Of a DNA stretch of 64,000 nucleotides, positions 39,896 to 48,785 are shown in pieces. Position 1 is the stretch's first letter. Each line of letters opens with the position of its first letter. Source of the DNA: Marinifaba aquimaris (GTDB lineage Bacteria > Pseudomonadota > Gammaproteobacteria > Enterobacterales > Alteromonadaceae); contig NZ_JABULX010000025.1 in NCBI RefSeq assembly GCF_013328345.1, positions 1 through 64,000 on the forward strand. The letters run 5' to 3'. The notes beneath the pieces are model-generated. The model was given only the letters and a program-made list of their open reading frames with translations. It was not told the DNA's origin and made no database searches. A program made the translations under genes and the position numbers.

Positions 39896-41017
39896 TTAAA
39901 CATCATCACCCAAATCAACGGTAACGCCATCCAAAAAGCCTGTACTTCTGGTTTCATTACTCTTGAGTTTAATTTTAAGTCTAAGGTCATTAGGTGAATC
40001 GGCATGATGCAGTGCATCTGAGAAGTTAATACGTCCTTGCTGATACAACTCGAACAAGGCACCATCGAAGGTGATCATCCCCTGCTCTTTTGACTTATCC
40101 ATCACCTCTTTAATACCGCCAATGTCTCCACGGGCAATCATATCGGCAATCAGTGGTGAATTGAGCATAACCTCAATCGCTGCCACCCGGCCTTCCCCGT
40201 CTTTAGTCGGAACAAGTTGCTGAGCAACAATGGCACGTAAATTCAACGAAAGGTCGAATAATAACTTCTCTTTCATGTCCTTAGGAACAAGGTGCATAAT
40301 ACGGTCAATTGCTTGATTGGCATTATTTGCGTGCAACGTAGCAACACATAAATGACCTGTTTCAGCAAATGACAACGCGTATTCCATGATTTCACGTGAA
40401 CGAATTTCACCAATCATAATGACATCTGGTGCTTGTCGTAAAGAGCTTTTAAGCGCCGCTTCAAACGACTCTGTATCGGTACCAACTTCACGCTGATTAA
40501 CAATCGACTTTTCATGATCATGGACAAATTCAATAGGATCTTCAATTGTCAAAATATGACCACGTGAGTTGCGGTTGCGATAACCCAATAACGCCGCTAA
40601 TGCAGTCGATTTACCAGTACCGGTTGCACCAACATAAAGAAATAAACCACGTTTTGCCATGATCACTTCTTTGAGTACGTTCGGTAAACCTAAATCATCT
40701 ACATCTGGAATTTCTGTGTTGATACGGCGAATAACCATACCAACTGATTCACGCTGAATAAAAGCACTGCAACGGAAACGGCCAACTTTTGGTATGGCCA
40801 CTGCGTAGTTACATTCGTTAGTTGCCAAAAATTCGTGCTCTAAACGATCAGTCATTGAATCAATGGCTAATTCACGGCAGCGATCGGCTGTTAAATTATC
40901 GTGATCAAGCGGTACCAACTCACCGTTAATTTTGGCGCTAATCGGACGACCTGCGGTAACAAAAAGGTCAGAACCGTTTTTGTTACACATGTCTTGTAAG
41001 TAGGGTTCGAGCAACAT
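39896..41017 (-). CDS. pilU: Type IV pilus retraction ATPase PilU
   Basis: PilU is the accessory retraction ATPase of type IV pili and works with PilT. The 373-residue GspE/PilT-family protein has Walker A GATGTGKSTAL (about 129-139), the Asp box TIEDPIEFVH, Walker B GEIRSREIMEYAL and the His box GHLCVATLHA. It lies 2 bp after pilT, co-transcribed. Confidence 0.96.
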   Translation of the reverse strand: MLLEPYLQDMCNKNGSDLFVTAGRPISAKINGELVPLDHDNLTADRCRELAIDSMTDRLEHEFLATNECNYAVAIPKVGRFRCSAFIQRESVGMVIRRINTEIPDVDDLGLPNVLKEVIMAKRGLFLYVGATGTGKSTALAALLGYRNRNSRGHILTIEDPIEFVHDHEKSIVNQREVGTDTESFEAALKSSLRQAPDVIMIGEIRSREIMEYALSFAETGHLCVATLHANNANQAIDRIMHLVPKDMKEKLLFDLSLNLRAIVAQQLVPTKDGEGRVAAIEVMLNSPLIADMIARGDIGGIKEVMDKSKEQGMITFDGALFELYQQGRINFSDALHHADSPNDLRLKIKLKSNETRSTGFLDGVTVDLGDDV

Positions 41018-41019
41018 GA

Positions 41020-42066
41020 TTACATGCCCCCGCCAAAGGTTTGTTTATTCGCTGCTTTAGCCATAGCGGCTTGACGACTCACGACCCCTTGGTTTACCAA
41101 ATTCATTAAACATTGATCCATTGTCTGCATACCATGTGCCATACCGGTTTGAATAGCAGAGTACATTTGTGCAACTTTATCTTCGCGAATCAAGTTACGA
41201 ATAGCAGGTGTCCCTACCATAATCTCATGTGCTGCAACTCGTCCACCACCTGATTTTTTCAGTAAGGTTTGTGATATTACAGCCTGTAATGATTCAGATA
41301 ACATAGAGCGAACCATTGGTTTTTCTGCTGCAGGGAACACATCAATAATACGGTCAATGGTCTTAGGTGCAGAAGTGGTATGCAGGGTACCGAATACCAA
41401 GTGACCCGTTTCAGCAGCTGTCATTGCTAGGCGAATCGTTTCAAGGTCACGCATCTCACCAACTAAGATAACATCAGGGTCTTCACGAAGCGCTGATCTA
41501 AGTGCGTTGTTGAACGACTTGGTATCCCTGTGAACTTCCCTTTGGTTAATCAAACTGAGTTGGTTTTGATGAACAAATTCAATTGGGTCTTCAATCGTCA
41601 AAATGTGGTGGTGTTTGGTTTCGTTGATGTAGTTGATCATCGCCGCTAATGTTGTCGATTTACCCGACCCCGTGGGACCCGTTACCAACACCAAACCACG
41701 AGGCTTATCGGCCAAATCTCTGAAAATATCAGGTGTGTTTAATTGCTCTAAACTCAGAACATCGGTAGGGATTGTACGAAATACCGCACTTGGGCCACGA
41801 TTTTGAACAAACGCATTAACCCTGAAACGGGCTAAATTAGGGACTTCGAAAGAAAAGTCAGATTCTAAAGTTTCTTCGTATTCTTTTCGTTGCTTATCAT
41901 TCATAATATCGTAGATAAGCTGGTGAACTTGCTTGTGGTCTAAAGGCGGTATGTTAATTTTACGAACTTCACCGTCAACGCGAATCATAGGTGAAACACC
42001 AGAAGATAAATGCAGGTCAGATGCGTTGTGGTCAACGCTGAAGGCTAGTAACTCGGTAATATCCAT
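41020..42066 (-). CDS. pilT: Type IV pilus retraction ATPase PilT
   Basis: PilT powers pilus retraction and twitching. From MDITELLAF the protein is 348 residues, the usual length, with Walker A GPTGSGKSTTLA, TIEDPIEFVH, Walker B GEMRDLETIRLA and GHLVFGTLHTT. An ATG 63 bp upstream would add a non-homologous extension running into the divergent yggS gene, so it is rejected. pilT and yggS are divergent across 29 bp, a conserved arrangement. Confidence 0.97.
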   Translation of the reverse strand: MDITELLAFSVDHNASDLHLSSGVSPMIRVDGEVRKINIPPLDHKQVHQLIYDIMNDKQRKEYEETLESDFSFEVPNLARFRVNAFVQNRGPSAVFRTIPTDVLSLEQLNTPDIFRDLADKPRGLVLVTGPTGSGKSTTLAAMINYINETKHHHILTIEDPIEFVHQNQLSLINQREVHRDTKSFNNALRSALREDPDVILVGEMRDLETIRLAMTAAETGHLVFGTLHTTSAPKTIDRIIDVFPAAEKPMVRSMLSESLQAVISQTLLKKSGGGRVAAHEIMVGTPAIRNLIREDKVAQMYSAIQTGMAHGMQTMDQCLMNLVNQGVVSRQAAMAKAANKQTFGGGM

Positions 42067-42095
42067 AGGTTTATATACTCCGAACCATTGTAAAT

Positions 42096-42782
42096 ATGAA
42101 TAAAATAGCAGAAAGACTCGAGATCGCACAGCAACATATCACGAATGCAGCAACAAAGTCACAAAGAAAAACTAATGAAATTCAGTTACTTGCTGTAAGT
42201 AAAACCAAACCATTTGAAGACATTGAACAAGCTTATCAAGCAGGTCAAAGGCAATTTGGTGAAAACTATGTGCAAGAAGGTGTTGATAAGGTTAATTTTT
42301 TTTCAAAGTACCCAGATATTGAATGGCACTTTATTGGTCCATTACAGTCAAACAAAACGAAATTAGTTGCAGAACATTTCGATTGGATGCAAACCTTGTC
42401 CAGAGAGAAAATAGCAAAAAGATTGAACGAGCAAAGAAGCCCAGAGTTAGCACCTTTAAATGTTTGTATTCAGGTCAATGTTTCACAAGAAGATTCTAAA
42501 TCAGGGATCAGCATTGAAGAAGTATTACCCCTTGCCAGTATTATTGCTCAATTACCTCGGTTAAATCTAAGAGGACTGATGGCCATTCCTGAAAAAACCG
42601 ATGAGCCCGCAAAACAAGCGGCCAGCTTTGCAGCCCTTAATACTTGTTTTTGTCAGTTAAAAGACAAATATCCCCAAGTAGACACCCTATCTATGGGAAT
42701 GAGTCAAGATTTAGAACAGGCCATTGCAAATGGTTCAACGATGGTCAGAATAGGCACAGCTATTTTTGGTGCAAGAAATTAA
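42096..42782 (+). CDS. yggS: YggS family pyridoxal phosphate homeostasis protein
   Basis: YggS/PLPBP is a non-catalytic PLP-binding TIM-barrel protein that maintains vitamin B6 homeostasis. The 228-residue protein has the PLP Lys motif LLAVSKTKP (about Lys36), the FGENYVQEG motif, IEWHFIGPLQSNK and LSMGMSQDLEQAI. It starts a plus-strand operon with proC (19-bp gap) and yggT. Confidence 0.95.
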   Translation: MNKIAERLEIAQQHITNAATKSQRKTNEIQLLAVSKTKPFEDIEQAYQAGQRQFGENYVQEGVDKVNFFSKYPDIEWHFIGPLQSNKTKLVAEHFDWMQTLSREKIAKRLNEQRSPELAPLNVCIQVNVSQEDSKSGISIEEVLPLASIIAQLPRLNLRGLMAIPEKTDEPAKQAASFAALNTCFCQLKDKYPQVDTLSMGMSQDLEQAIANGSTMVRIGTAIFGARN

Positions 42783-42801
42783 ACAACAATAAGTAGAACG
42801 A

Positions 42802-43635
42802 ATGAATAATAGAAAAATTGCTTTTATCGGCGCAGGTAACATGACTCGAAGCATCATAGGTGGCCTTATTAAAAATGGTTATGATGCCAAAGCTATTTTT
42901 GCTGCCAACCCCTCTCTACCAAAACTCGATGCGCTCAAGTCCGATTTTGGTATCGAAACAAGCCAAAGTAACCAAGAAGTAGCAAAACAAGCTGATGTGA
43001 TTGTATTAGCCGTTAAACCGCAAATGATGGCAGATATGTTAGCCAAACTAATTGAAAGCGGTATCGACTTATCAAGCAAACTGTTTATTTCAATTGCCGC
43101 GGGCATTTTGGTTGACCGATTACAAAACATGCTAGGTGGGGAAAATAACACGTTTAAAATCATCAGAACGATGCCAAATACGCCTTCATTACTGGGTTTA
43201 GGGTTAACAGGCTTATATGCGCCAAGCAATATTGCTCAACAAGATAAAGACTTTGCTAACGACATGATGAATGCCGTAGGTAAAAGTATTTGGGTTCAAG
43301 ATGAAGCGGGCATAGATAAAATTATTGCCGTTGCAGGTAGTGCGCCGGCTTATTTTTTCCTATTTATGGAGTCAATTGAGCAAGAAGCTATCAACTTAGG
43401 TTTTAGCCAAGAAGATGCAAGAGCAATTGTCCAGCAGGTTGCTTTAGGTTCAGCTCAAATGGTTTGTCAAAACCCTGAGCTAGCGATCAGCCAACTGCGA
43501 GAGAATGTCACATCTAAAGGTGGTACAACAGCTGAAGCTATTCGAACCTATGAAGAAAGTGAATTGAGACAAATTAGCCAAAAAGCGATGCAAGCAGCCA
43601 TTGCCAGAGCAGAAGAAATGGCTAAGCTAATATAA
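42802..43635 (+). CDS. proC: Pyrroline-5-carboxylate reductase
   Basis: ProC makes proline from pyrroline-5-carboxylate with NAD(P)H. The 277-residue protein has the N-terminal Rossmann motif FIGAGNMTRSIIGGL and the internal VLAVKPQ. The C-terminal signature includes VAGSAPAYFFLFMESI and LRENVTSKGGTTAEAI. It is in the yggS-proC-yggT operon. Confidence 0.97.
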   Translation: MNNRKIAFIGAGNMTRSIIGGLIKNGYDAKAIFAANPSLPKLDALKSDFGIETSQSNQEVAKQADVIVLAVKPQMMADMLAKLIESGIDLSSKLFISIAAGILVDRLQNMLGGENNTFKIIRTMPNTPSLLGLGLTGLYAPSNIAQQDKDFANDMMNAVGKSIWVQDEAGIDKIIAVAGSAPAYFFLFMESIEQEAINLGFSQEDARAIVQQVALGSAQMVCQNPELAISQLRENVTSKGGTTAEAIRTYEESELRQISQKAMQAAIARAEEMAKLI

Positions 43636-43696
43636 CCCAAACATATAAACATTAATATTTTGTATTTCTACAAGGCTACTAAAACAAGGAAAAGCC

Positions 43697-44236
43697 ATGA
43701 ACGCGCTACACTTTTTAATTGAGACGCTTTTCGGCCTCTACCTCATGGTCGTGCTATTGAGAGTTTGGCTTCAACTGGTAAGAGCCGACTTTTACAACCC
43801 ATTCTCACAATTTGTGGTCAAAGCCACTAACCCATTAGTTGTTCCTTTGAGAAGGATAATCCCTGGCTTTGGCGGCTTGGATTTAGCGAGTGTAATCCTT
43901 GCGTTGGTAATCGGCATTCTTAAGTACTTTGTATTAAGCATTGTGCTTTCACAAAACATTCCCGCTCTCGCGATGGTGATATTTGGTGCAGTCAGTGTAC
44001 TAAAAGAAGCCTTCCAATTGGTCTTTTGGATTTTAGTTATCCGAGCAATTTTAAGCTGGTTTAGCCAAGGTCAAAACCCGATGGAATACGTTTTAATGCA
44101 ATTAACTGAACCTTTGTTAAAACCAATCAGAAAAATCCTGCCTCAGATGGGCGGTTTAGACTCGTCTATTTTGATTTTGCTCATTGGCCTACAGTTCGTT
44201 AATTACTTAATTATCGATATGTTTGGTCGCTTCTAA
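43697..44236 (+). CDS. yggT: YggT family membrane protein
   Basis: This 179-residue protein contains two YggT (CCB3/YggT) repeats, each with two membrane helices and an LRVWLQLVRADFYNPF-type motif: residues about 5-75 and 95-170 (the second includes LSWFSQGQNPMEYVL). Homologues are associated with osmotic tolerance, cell division or cytochrome assembly depending on lineage, so the role is uncertain. It is third in the operon after yggS and proC. Confidence 0.93.
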   Translation: MNALHFLIETLFGLYLMVVLLRVWLQLVRADFYNPFSQFVVKATNPLVVPLRRIIPGFGGLDLASVILALVIGILKYFVLSIVLSQNIPALAMVIFGAVSVLKEAFQLVFWILVIRAILSWFSQGQNPMEYVLMQLTEPLLKPIRKILPQMGGLDSSILILLIGLQFVNYLIIDMFGRF

Positions 44237-44248
44237 AAGCGAGACGAC

Positions 44249-44281
44249 CTCTTAACTGGTGCTAAATTCCAGTTAAGAGGG
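44249..44281 (+). other. Perfect 12-bp inverted repeat after yggT
   Basis: CCTCTTAACTGG-9 nt-CCAGTTAAGAGG lies 13 bp after the yggT stop. It lacks a following T run, so it is probably a 3'-end stabiliser or processing hairpin, or a weak terminator. Confidence 0.6.
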
Positions 44282-44367
44282 CTAATCCATATACACTCTA
44301 AAAACGTTTAACGACTATTTCCTAATCTCTATTTTCAAGACGTATATCTTTCTAAAAAGGCATCAAG

Positions 44368-44805
44368 ATGAAACGACTTTTTTTTACTTTTTTGTGCGTA
44401 ATTAGCTTTACCAGCTTTAAAACCATCGCGGCCGATAACCCTCATGTAACCTTATCGGGCGATTGGGAAATTCATCACATCTCTTTTCCATCCACTTTTA
44501 TCAAACCGGATATAGCCCAAGCGGCTGGCATTTCACGCTCGGCTAATTTAGCGCTAGTTAATATCAGTGTGTTAGACGCTAAAAGCAAAACACCACAAAA
44601 AATGCTGGTTACCGGTTATGCTAGAAACCTGCTTGGGCAAAAGAAAGAAATGGAATTTATTGAAGTCGATGAAGGCGATGCAATTTACTACTTAGGTCAA
44701 GCTCATTATCGCAACGAAGAAACACTGACTTTTACTGTCACGGTTCGCAATTCGGATAATCGCCAAGCACAGGTCGAATTCAAAAATAAATTTTATGTAG
44801 ATTAA
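44368..44805 (+). CDS. DUF4426 periplasmic protein
   Basis: This 145-residue secreted protein has a signal peptide (about 1-21, ending at IAADN) and matches DUF4426 in length, location after yggT and conserved stretch SGDWEIHHISFPSTFIKPDIA. The family is common in gammaproteobacterial yggS-proC-yggT loci and has no known function. The hairpin and gap before it may separate it from yggT. Confidence 0.85.
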   Translation: MKRLFFTFLCVISFTSFKTIAADNPHVTLSGDWEIHHISFPSTFIKPDIAQAAGISRSANLALVNISVLDAKSKTPQKMLVTGYARNLLGQKKEMEFIEVDEGDAIYYLGQAHYRNEETLTFTVTVRNSDNRQAQVEFKNKFYVD

Positions 44806-44991
44806 TCGCTCTGCACTTGATTTTTATAGGTTTTTGTCCTTTTTTTAATAACAGCACAATTAAAAAAAACAAATAGATTTTGCTATACCAGTTTTAGCTA
44901 AACTTTAACAATAAAGGTCTATCGTCTTTATTTGCTTTGGCATAGACTGAATCTAATGAATGGACTTACCTATAATTAAATGGGGTTAAAA

Positions 44992-45789
44992 ATGAAAAGA
45001 TTTTCTGCAATCACAGCTGCTTCACTCCTAGCTTTCTCTGGCGCTTCTTATGCAAATGTCGATGAGATCCCTGACGTAGAAACAGACAAAGGCTCTGGTT
45101 TCCACGGTATCGTTGGTTTAGGTGCAATGAATGCGCCTGAATACGTTGGTGGTAGCGAAAATGAAACTATCGCGGTTCCTTTAATCAACGTGAACTATAA
45201 CGATACTTTTTACTTTAAATTCAACCGTGCAGGTTGGAAGTTTTGGAAGCCGAGTGAAAAATTCTTCCTTGGTCTAGAGCTTGGCCGTCGTGCTGGCTGG
45301 GAAAAAGAAGACTTAGAATCAAGTTTTGACAACATTGAAAACATCAGCTCACCTCAGTTAGAAGAGCGTGACGCTATTGTGTTAGCCGGTATCAACGCAG
45401 GTTACAAATCAGGTCGTTTTAATGCAGAAATCTCTATTTTAGGCGGTTCAGCTGATGAAAACGTTAACGACGTTGAGCCAGGTGGCGAAGTAGTTGTACG
45501 TGCATCTTACACTTTTATCGCCAATGAAAAATTCACACTTTCAGCAGCCGCTAAAGTTGAGTCATTAAGCGAAGATACGGTTGAGTACTTATATGGTACA
45601 CCAACTTATAAAGGTGACTCTACAACGAATGCAACTATTGCATTAGTTGGTACATATAACTTAAACAAAAGCTGGGTCATCATGGCAGCAGCTGGTGGCA
45701 CGAGTTTAGGTGATGAGATTGCAGACAGCCCATTGGTTGCTGATGATTCTCAATCAATTGCACTTCTAGGTGCAGCTTACAAGTTCTAA
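44992..45789 (+). CDS. MipA/OmpV family outer-membrane protein
   Basis: This 265-residue outer-membrane protein has a Sec signal peptide (cleavage near SYANV, about residue 22) and alternating beta-strand sequence ending in GAAYKF, the typical C-terminal aromatic. The N-terminal region GFHGIVGLGAMNAPEYVGGS and the IPLINVNYNDTFYFKF-like stretch (VPLINVNYNDTFYFKF) are characteristic of MipA/OmpV proteins. MipA scaffolds murein enzymes; OmpV homologues are porin-like. The start follows a GGGG ribosome site by 6 bp, so the ATG 12 bp upstream is not used. Confidence 0.9.
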   Translation: MKRFSAITAASLLAFSGASYANVDEIPDVETDKGSGFHGIVGLGAMNAPEYVGGSENETIAVPLINVNYNDTFYFKFNRAGWKFWKPSEKFFLGLELGRRAGWEKEDLESSFDNIENISSPQLEERDAIVLAGINAGYKSGRFNAEISILGGSADENVNDVEPGGEVVVRASYTFIANEKFTLSAAAKVESLSEDTVEYLYGTPTYKGDSTTNATIALVGTYNLNKSWVIMAAAGGTSLGDEIADSPLVADDSQSIALLGAAYKF

Positions 45790-45813
45790 AGGCGAGTTAA
45801 TTACGACCTTTAT

Positions 45814-45847
45814 AAAAAAGCCCAGTTACTTGTAATTGGGCTTTTTT
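45814..45847 (+). terminator. Terminator of the MipA/OmpV gene
   Basis: A6, GCCCAGTTA/TAATTGGGC stem (one G-U pair), T6, 25 bp after the stop. Confidence 0.9.
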
Positions 45848-45879
45848 GTACCAAAAAAATAACTAAAAAGAATAATGAT

Positions 45880-47196
45880 ATGAAAGCACAATTGATAGGC
45901 TTATTGAGCGCAGTCATGCTTGCTGCCTGTGCTAGCCAAACCGAGCAACAGCAAGCTGCTCAAATGAATAAACAAGTTTGCGATTTACCTTACACTACCT
46001 ACCAAGCTACTGTTACAGGACACTGCCAAGTACCTAAAGCCGTCTTACCGCAGGATATAGAGCGAGACGAAATGGTTTTAGAAATGCGTCCGTACGAACA
46101 AATACCTGAAGTATTTTTCTATAATAAAGGCTTAAAGTACGCTGCGGTGACACAAGAGCAGCCTGCCCCATTAGTTTTCTCAATTGCAGGAACGGGGGGA
46201 TCCTACGATGGCAGTAAAATGCGAAACTTGGAAAAAGGCTTTTATCAACAAGGCTACCATGTTATTTCATTATCATCGCCGACCTTTTCAAACTTCATTG
46301 TTAATGCATCAACAGGTGAAGACCACTTCCCGGGCTTTTTAGAAAAAGATGCTGAGATTCTGTATGAAGTTCTAGAAAAAACCTTAGCTCAAGTCAAAGC
46401 GGAAAAAGAAATTGAAGTCACGGAGTTTTACTTAACCGGTTATTCCCTAGGTGGAGCACATTCAGCATATCTTGCTAAATTAGACCAAGAGCGAAAACAG
46501 TTTAACTTCAAGAAGGTACTCTTAGTTAATCCGCCTGTTAGTCTATACAACTCAGTATCTGTGTTAGATGGTTACCTAGATATTGATGATGGCGATGTCG
46601 CTAAACGCGATCGTTTAAATGCAACGTTTGAAAATATCATTGATAGATTCTCGGATGCTTATGCATCGATGGAATCTGCTAGCTTTACTCAAGATTCAAT
46701 CTATCAATTATTTGGCCAATCGAACTTAACGGAAGACGAGCTGAAACTGCTTATTGGTACATCATTTAGGATGTCGTCAGCTGAAATGATTTACGCCATT
46801 GATACCACATTCAACTACGGTGCGGTTATCTATAAAGACCACGAAATCAGTAAATATGAAAATAACTTCCACTCTTTTGTTCGCGCTTCGAGAAAAGGCT
46901 TCCTGAACTATTTCGACCGTGCAATTGTCGCCCATTACACCAAAGAAGATCCCAACCTAACACGAGATGAACTGATTGAGCGTTTGAGTTTAAAAGCGAT
47001 TGAAGACTTTCTTGTACAAGCAGATAACGTATCGGTTGTGACAAATGCTGACGATATTATTTTAGCCGACGGTGAAGTTGAATATTTACAATCTGTATTT
47101 AAAGATAGAGCAAAAATATTCCCTCAAGGTGGGCATTGCGGCAATATGGATCGAAAAGATTTCGTCGCTTACATCAATAAATATTTCGCTAAATAG
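45880..47196 (+). CDS. Alpha/beta-hydrolase-fold lipoprotein linked to MlaA
   Basis: This 438-residue lipoprotein has lipobox LAAC (Cys17). The hydrolase-like core has an oxyanion-type region PLVFSIAGTGGSYDG (about 97-111) and a nucleophile elbow GYSLGGAHSAYL (about 188-199). A late GGHCGNMD segment has a candidate catalytic His. It lies 12 bp before mlaA in the same direction, so the two are probably an operon. That suggests a lipid-related (lipase/esterase) role in the outer-membrane asymmetry pathway, by inference only. Confidence 0.8.
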   Translation: MKAQLIGLLSAVMLAACASQTEQQQAAQMNKQVCDLPYTTYQATVTGHCQVPKAVLPQDIERDEMVLEMRPYEQIPEVFFYNKGLKYAAVTQEQPAPLVFSIAGTGGSYDGSKMRNLEKGFYQQGYHVISLSSPTFSNFIVNASTGEDHFPGFLEKDAEILYEVLEKTLAQVKAEKEIEVTEFYLTGYSLGGAHSAYLAKLDQERKQFNFKKVLLVNPPVSLYNSVSVLDGYLDIDDGDVAKRDRLNATFENIIDRFSDAYASMESASFTQDSIYQLFGQSNLTEDELKLLIGTSFRMSSAEMIYAIDTTFNYGAVIYKDHEISKYENNFHSFVRASRKGFLNYFDRAIVAHYTKEDPNLTRDELIERLSLKAIEDFLVQADNVSVVTNADDIILADGEVEYLQSVFKDRAKIFPQGGHCGNMDRKDFVAYINKYFAK

Positions 47197-47208
47197 AGGA
47201 GCAAGAAA

Positions 47209-47961
47209 ATGAAAACAAAAAGTTTGCTCAAAGCACTATCTGCGCTGGTTTTAGCCTATGGTTTAACAGCTTGTAGCGCAACACCAGAAATAGAGCCTCA
47301 TGCGCAAGAGCCCTCTTGGCCAACGTCTGAAGAAGAAATGGCGCATACGATGACCAATCAGATATCTGATCCGTGGCAAGGCTTCAACCGCCGAATGTAC
47401 TATTTCAACCACACAGTAGATGAAAACATACTCCTGCCGTTAGTTTCTGGTTATAAAGCAATTACTCCTGATCCGGTTGAACAAGGTGTCAGTAATTTCT
47501 TCTCAAACTTAGGCGAGATTCCTATTTTCTTAAATGCTGCATTACAGCTTAAACCTAAACCAGCTTTTGAAACCTTAGGCCGCTTTGCTGTCAATACAAC
47601 CATAGGTTTAGCGGGTTTATTTGACCCAGCTACCCATATGGGGCTAGATAAGCAAAATGAAGACTTTGGTCAAACCTTAGGCCATTATGGTGTATCGCCT
47701 GGCCCCTACTTAGTTCTACCATTTTTAGGTCCATCAAACTTACGTGATGCGTTTGGCGGTATTGTAGATATGGCGGCATACAATGCAGCGGTGAATGAGC
47801 TAGGCTTAAAAGACAGTGAAGAATTATTCATGAATTTTGTTAAAGCCTTAGATACTCGCAAAAATATCAACTTTAGATATTACGCTTCAGGCTCTGCATT
47901 TGAGTATGACACAATCAAATTACTCTATACCAAATACAGAGAAATCCAAATCGAACGTTAA
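47209..47961 (+). CDS. mlaA: Outer-membrane lipid asymmetry lipoprotein MlaA (VacJ)
   Basis: MlaA removes mislocalised phospholipids from the outer leaflet and passes them to MlaC. The 250-residue lipoprotein has lipobox LTAC (Cys21), the family motifs DPWQGFNRRMYYFN, FNxxxxxxEIPxxxN-like SNLGEIPIFLNAALQ and GPYLVLPFLGPSNLRD. It is preceded by the hydrolase lipoprotein and followed by a terminator. The mlaBCDEF genes are elsewhere. Confidence 0.96.
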   Translation: MKTKSLLKALSALVLAYGLTACSATPEIEPHAQEPSWPTSEEEMAHTMTNQISDPWQGFNRRMYYFNHTVDENILLPLVSGYKAITPDPVEQGVSNFFSNLGEIPIFLNAALQLKPKPAFETLGRFAVNTTIGLAGLFDPATHMGLDKQNEDFGQTLGHYGVSPGPYLVLPFLGPSNLRDAFGGIVDMAAYNAAVNELGLKDSEELFMNFVKALDTRKNINFRYYASGSAFEYDTIKLLYTKYREIQIER

Positions 47962-47975
47962 TCAGTTCCAATCCT

Positions 47976-48009
47976 AAAAAATAAAGCTCCAAATGGAGCT
48001 TTATTTTTT
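47976..48009 (+). terminator. Terminator after mlaA
   Basis: A6-TAAAGCTCC-aaat-GGAGCTTTA-T6, 15 bp after the mlaA stop. Confidence 0.9.
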
Positions 48010-48016
48010 CAACAAA

Positions 48017-48030
48017 TTGATTTAGCTCAA
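48017..48030 (+). promoter_or_regulatory. FNR/ANR-like box upstream of the nap operon
   Basis: TTGAT-TTAG-CTCAA differs from the FNR consensus TTGAT-N4-ATCAA at one position. It is about 100 bp upstream of napE, a plausible activator site for anaerobic induction. No transcription start can be placed from sequence alone. Confidence 0.55.
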
Positions 48031-48131
48031 TTTCCTAAATAAATTATCAAAATTCATCATTTCTTAATTGGTAACATTTTAAAAGCTTCACTAGGCTGAA
48101 ATACATCAAAATCGATTGAAGTTGATTAGAA

Positions 48132-48284
48132 ATGTCAGACGTTGAAGATACTAAAAAATACGAACGCAATGCTTTTTTATTTATCACTGTCGTTCTATTC
48201 CCTGCCATTAGCCTAGCGTTAATGGGTAGCTATGGTTTTGTCATATGGATGAGTCAAATCATTCTTAGGCCGCCAGGTGCATAG
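48132..48284 (+). CDS. napE: NapE, small membrane protein of the periplasmic nitrate reductase
   Basis: This 50-residue single-helix membrane protein has the NapE pattern: a charged N terminus (KKYERNAF), a hydrophobic helix (FLFITVVLFPAISLALMGSYG) and a C-terminal RPPGA. NapE is found in many nap operons and its role is unclear. It lies 3 bp upstream of napF and is easily missed because of its size. Confidence 0.85.
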   Translation: MSDVEDTKKYERNAFLFITVVLFPAISLALMGSYGFVIWMSQIILRPPGA

Positions 48285-48287
48285 TGG

Positions 48288-48785
48288 ATGCTAGATCGGA
48301 CCAAGCGAAACTTACTAAATAGACATAGAAGGGAAGATGTCGTAGTTCGTCCCCCTTGGAGTGATCTCGAAGAAAAATTCCTTGATAAATGCCAACACTG
48401 TAATGCCTGCATTGAACAATGTGAAACACAAATTATTGTAATCGGCGAAGGTGGTTCTCCTGAAATTGATTTCAATCTAGGTGAATGTACCGAATGTAAA
48501 GAGTGTCTAGACGCTTGTGAACCGAGAGCGTTAGATATTAACAACCCAAAATCCCAACATATTTTTACGATAAAACAAGACTGTTTAGCACATAACGCAA
48601 TCTACTGTCAGTCATGTAAAGATGAGTGTGAAGCGGGAGCAATCCAGTTTTCATTTAGTCGAGGGGCAATACCTGTACCGTCCTTAAACAACACTCAATG
48701 CACTGACTGTGGAGCTTGTATCTCGGTTTGTCCGAGCCAGTCAATAATAACAACCAAGAAAGAATCGGAGTTGGAGCATGTCTGA
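48288..48785 (+). CDS. napF: NapF, ferredoxin-type protein of nitrate reductase maturation
   Basis: NapF is a cytoplasmic iron-sulfur protein that assists NapA maturation. The 165-residue protein has Cys clusters for [4Fe-4S] centres: CQHCNACIEQC (about 36-46), CTECKECLDAC (about 66-76), CQSCKDEC (about 106-113) and CTDCGACISVC (about 139-149). It overlaps the start of napD by 8 bp (48778-48785), indicating coupled translation. Confidence 0.93.
   Translation: MLDRTKRNLLNRHRREDVVVRPPWSDLEEKFLDKCQHCNACIEQCETQIIVIGEGGSPEIDFNLGECTECKECLDACEPRALDINNPKSQHIFTIKQDCLAHNAIYCQSCKDECEAGAIQFSFSRGAIPVPSLNNTQCTDCGACISVCPSQSIITTKKESELEHV

Noticed and set aside
39823-40065. An 80-residue minus-strand frame overlapping the end of pilU
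   Set aside because: It lies mostly inside pilU in another frame and crosses the pilU terminator.
42067-42129. A longer N terminus for PilT
   Set aside because: It runs into the divergent yggS gene, and MDITELLAF is the family N terminus.
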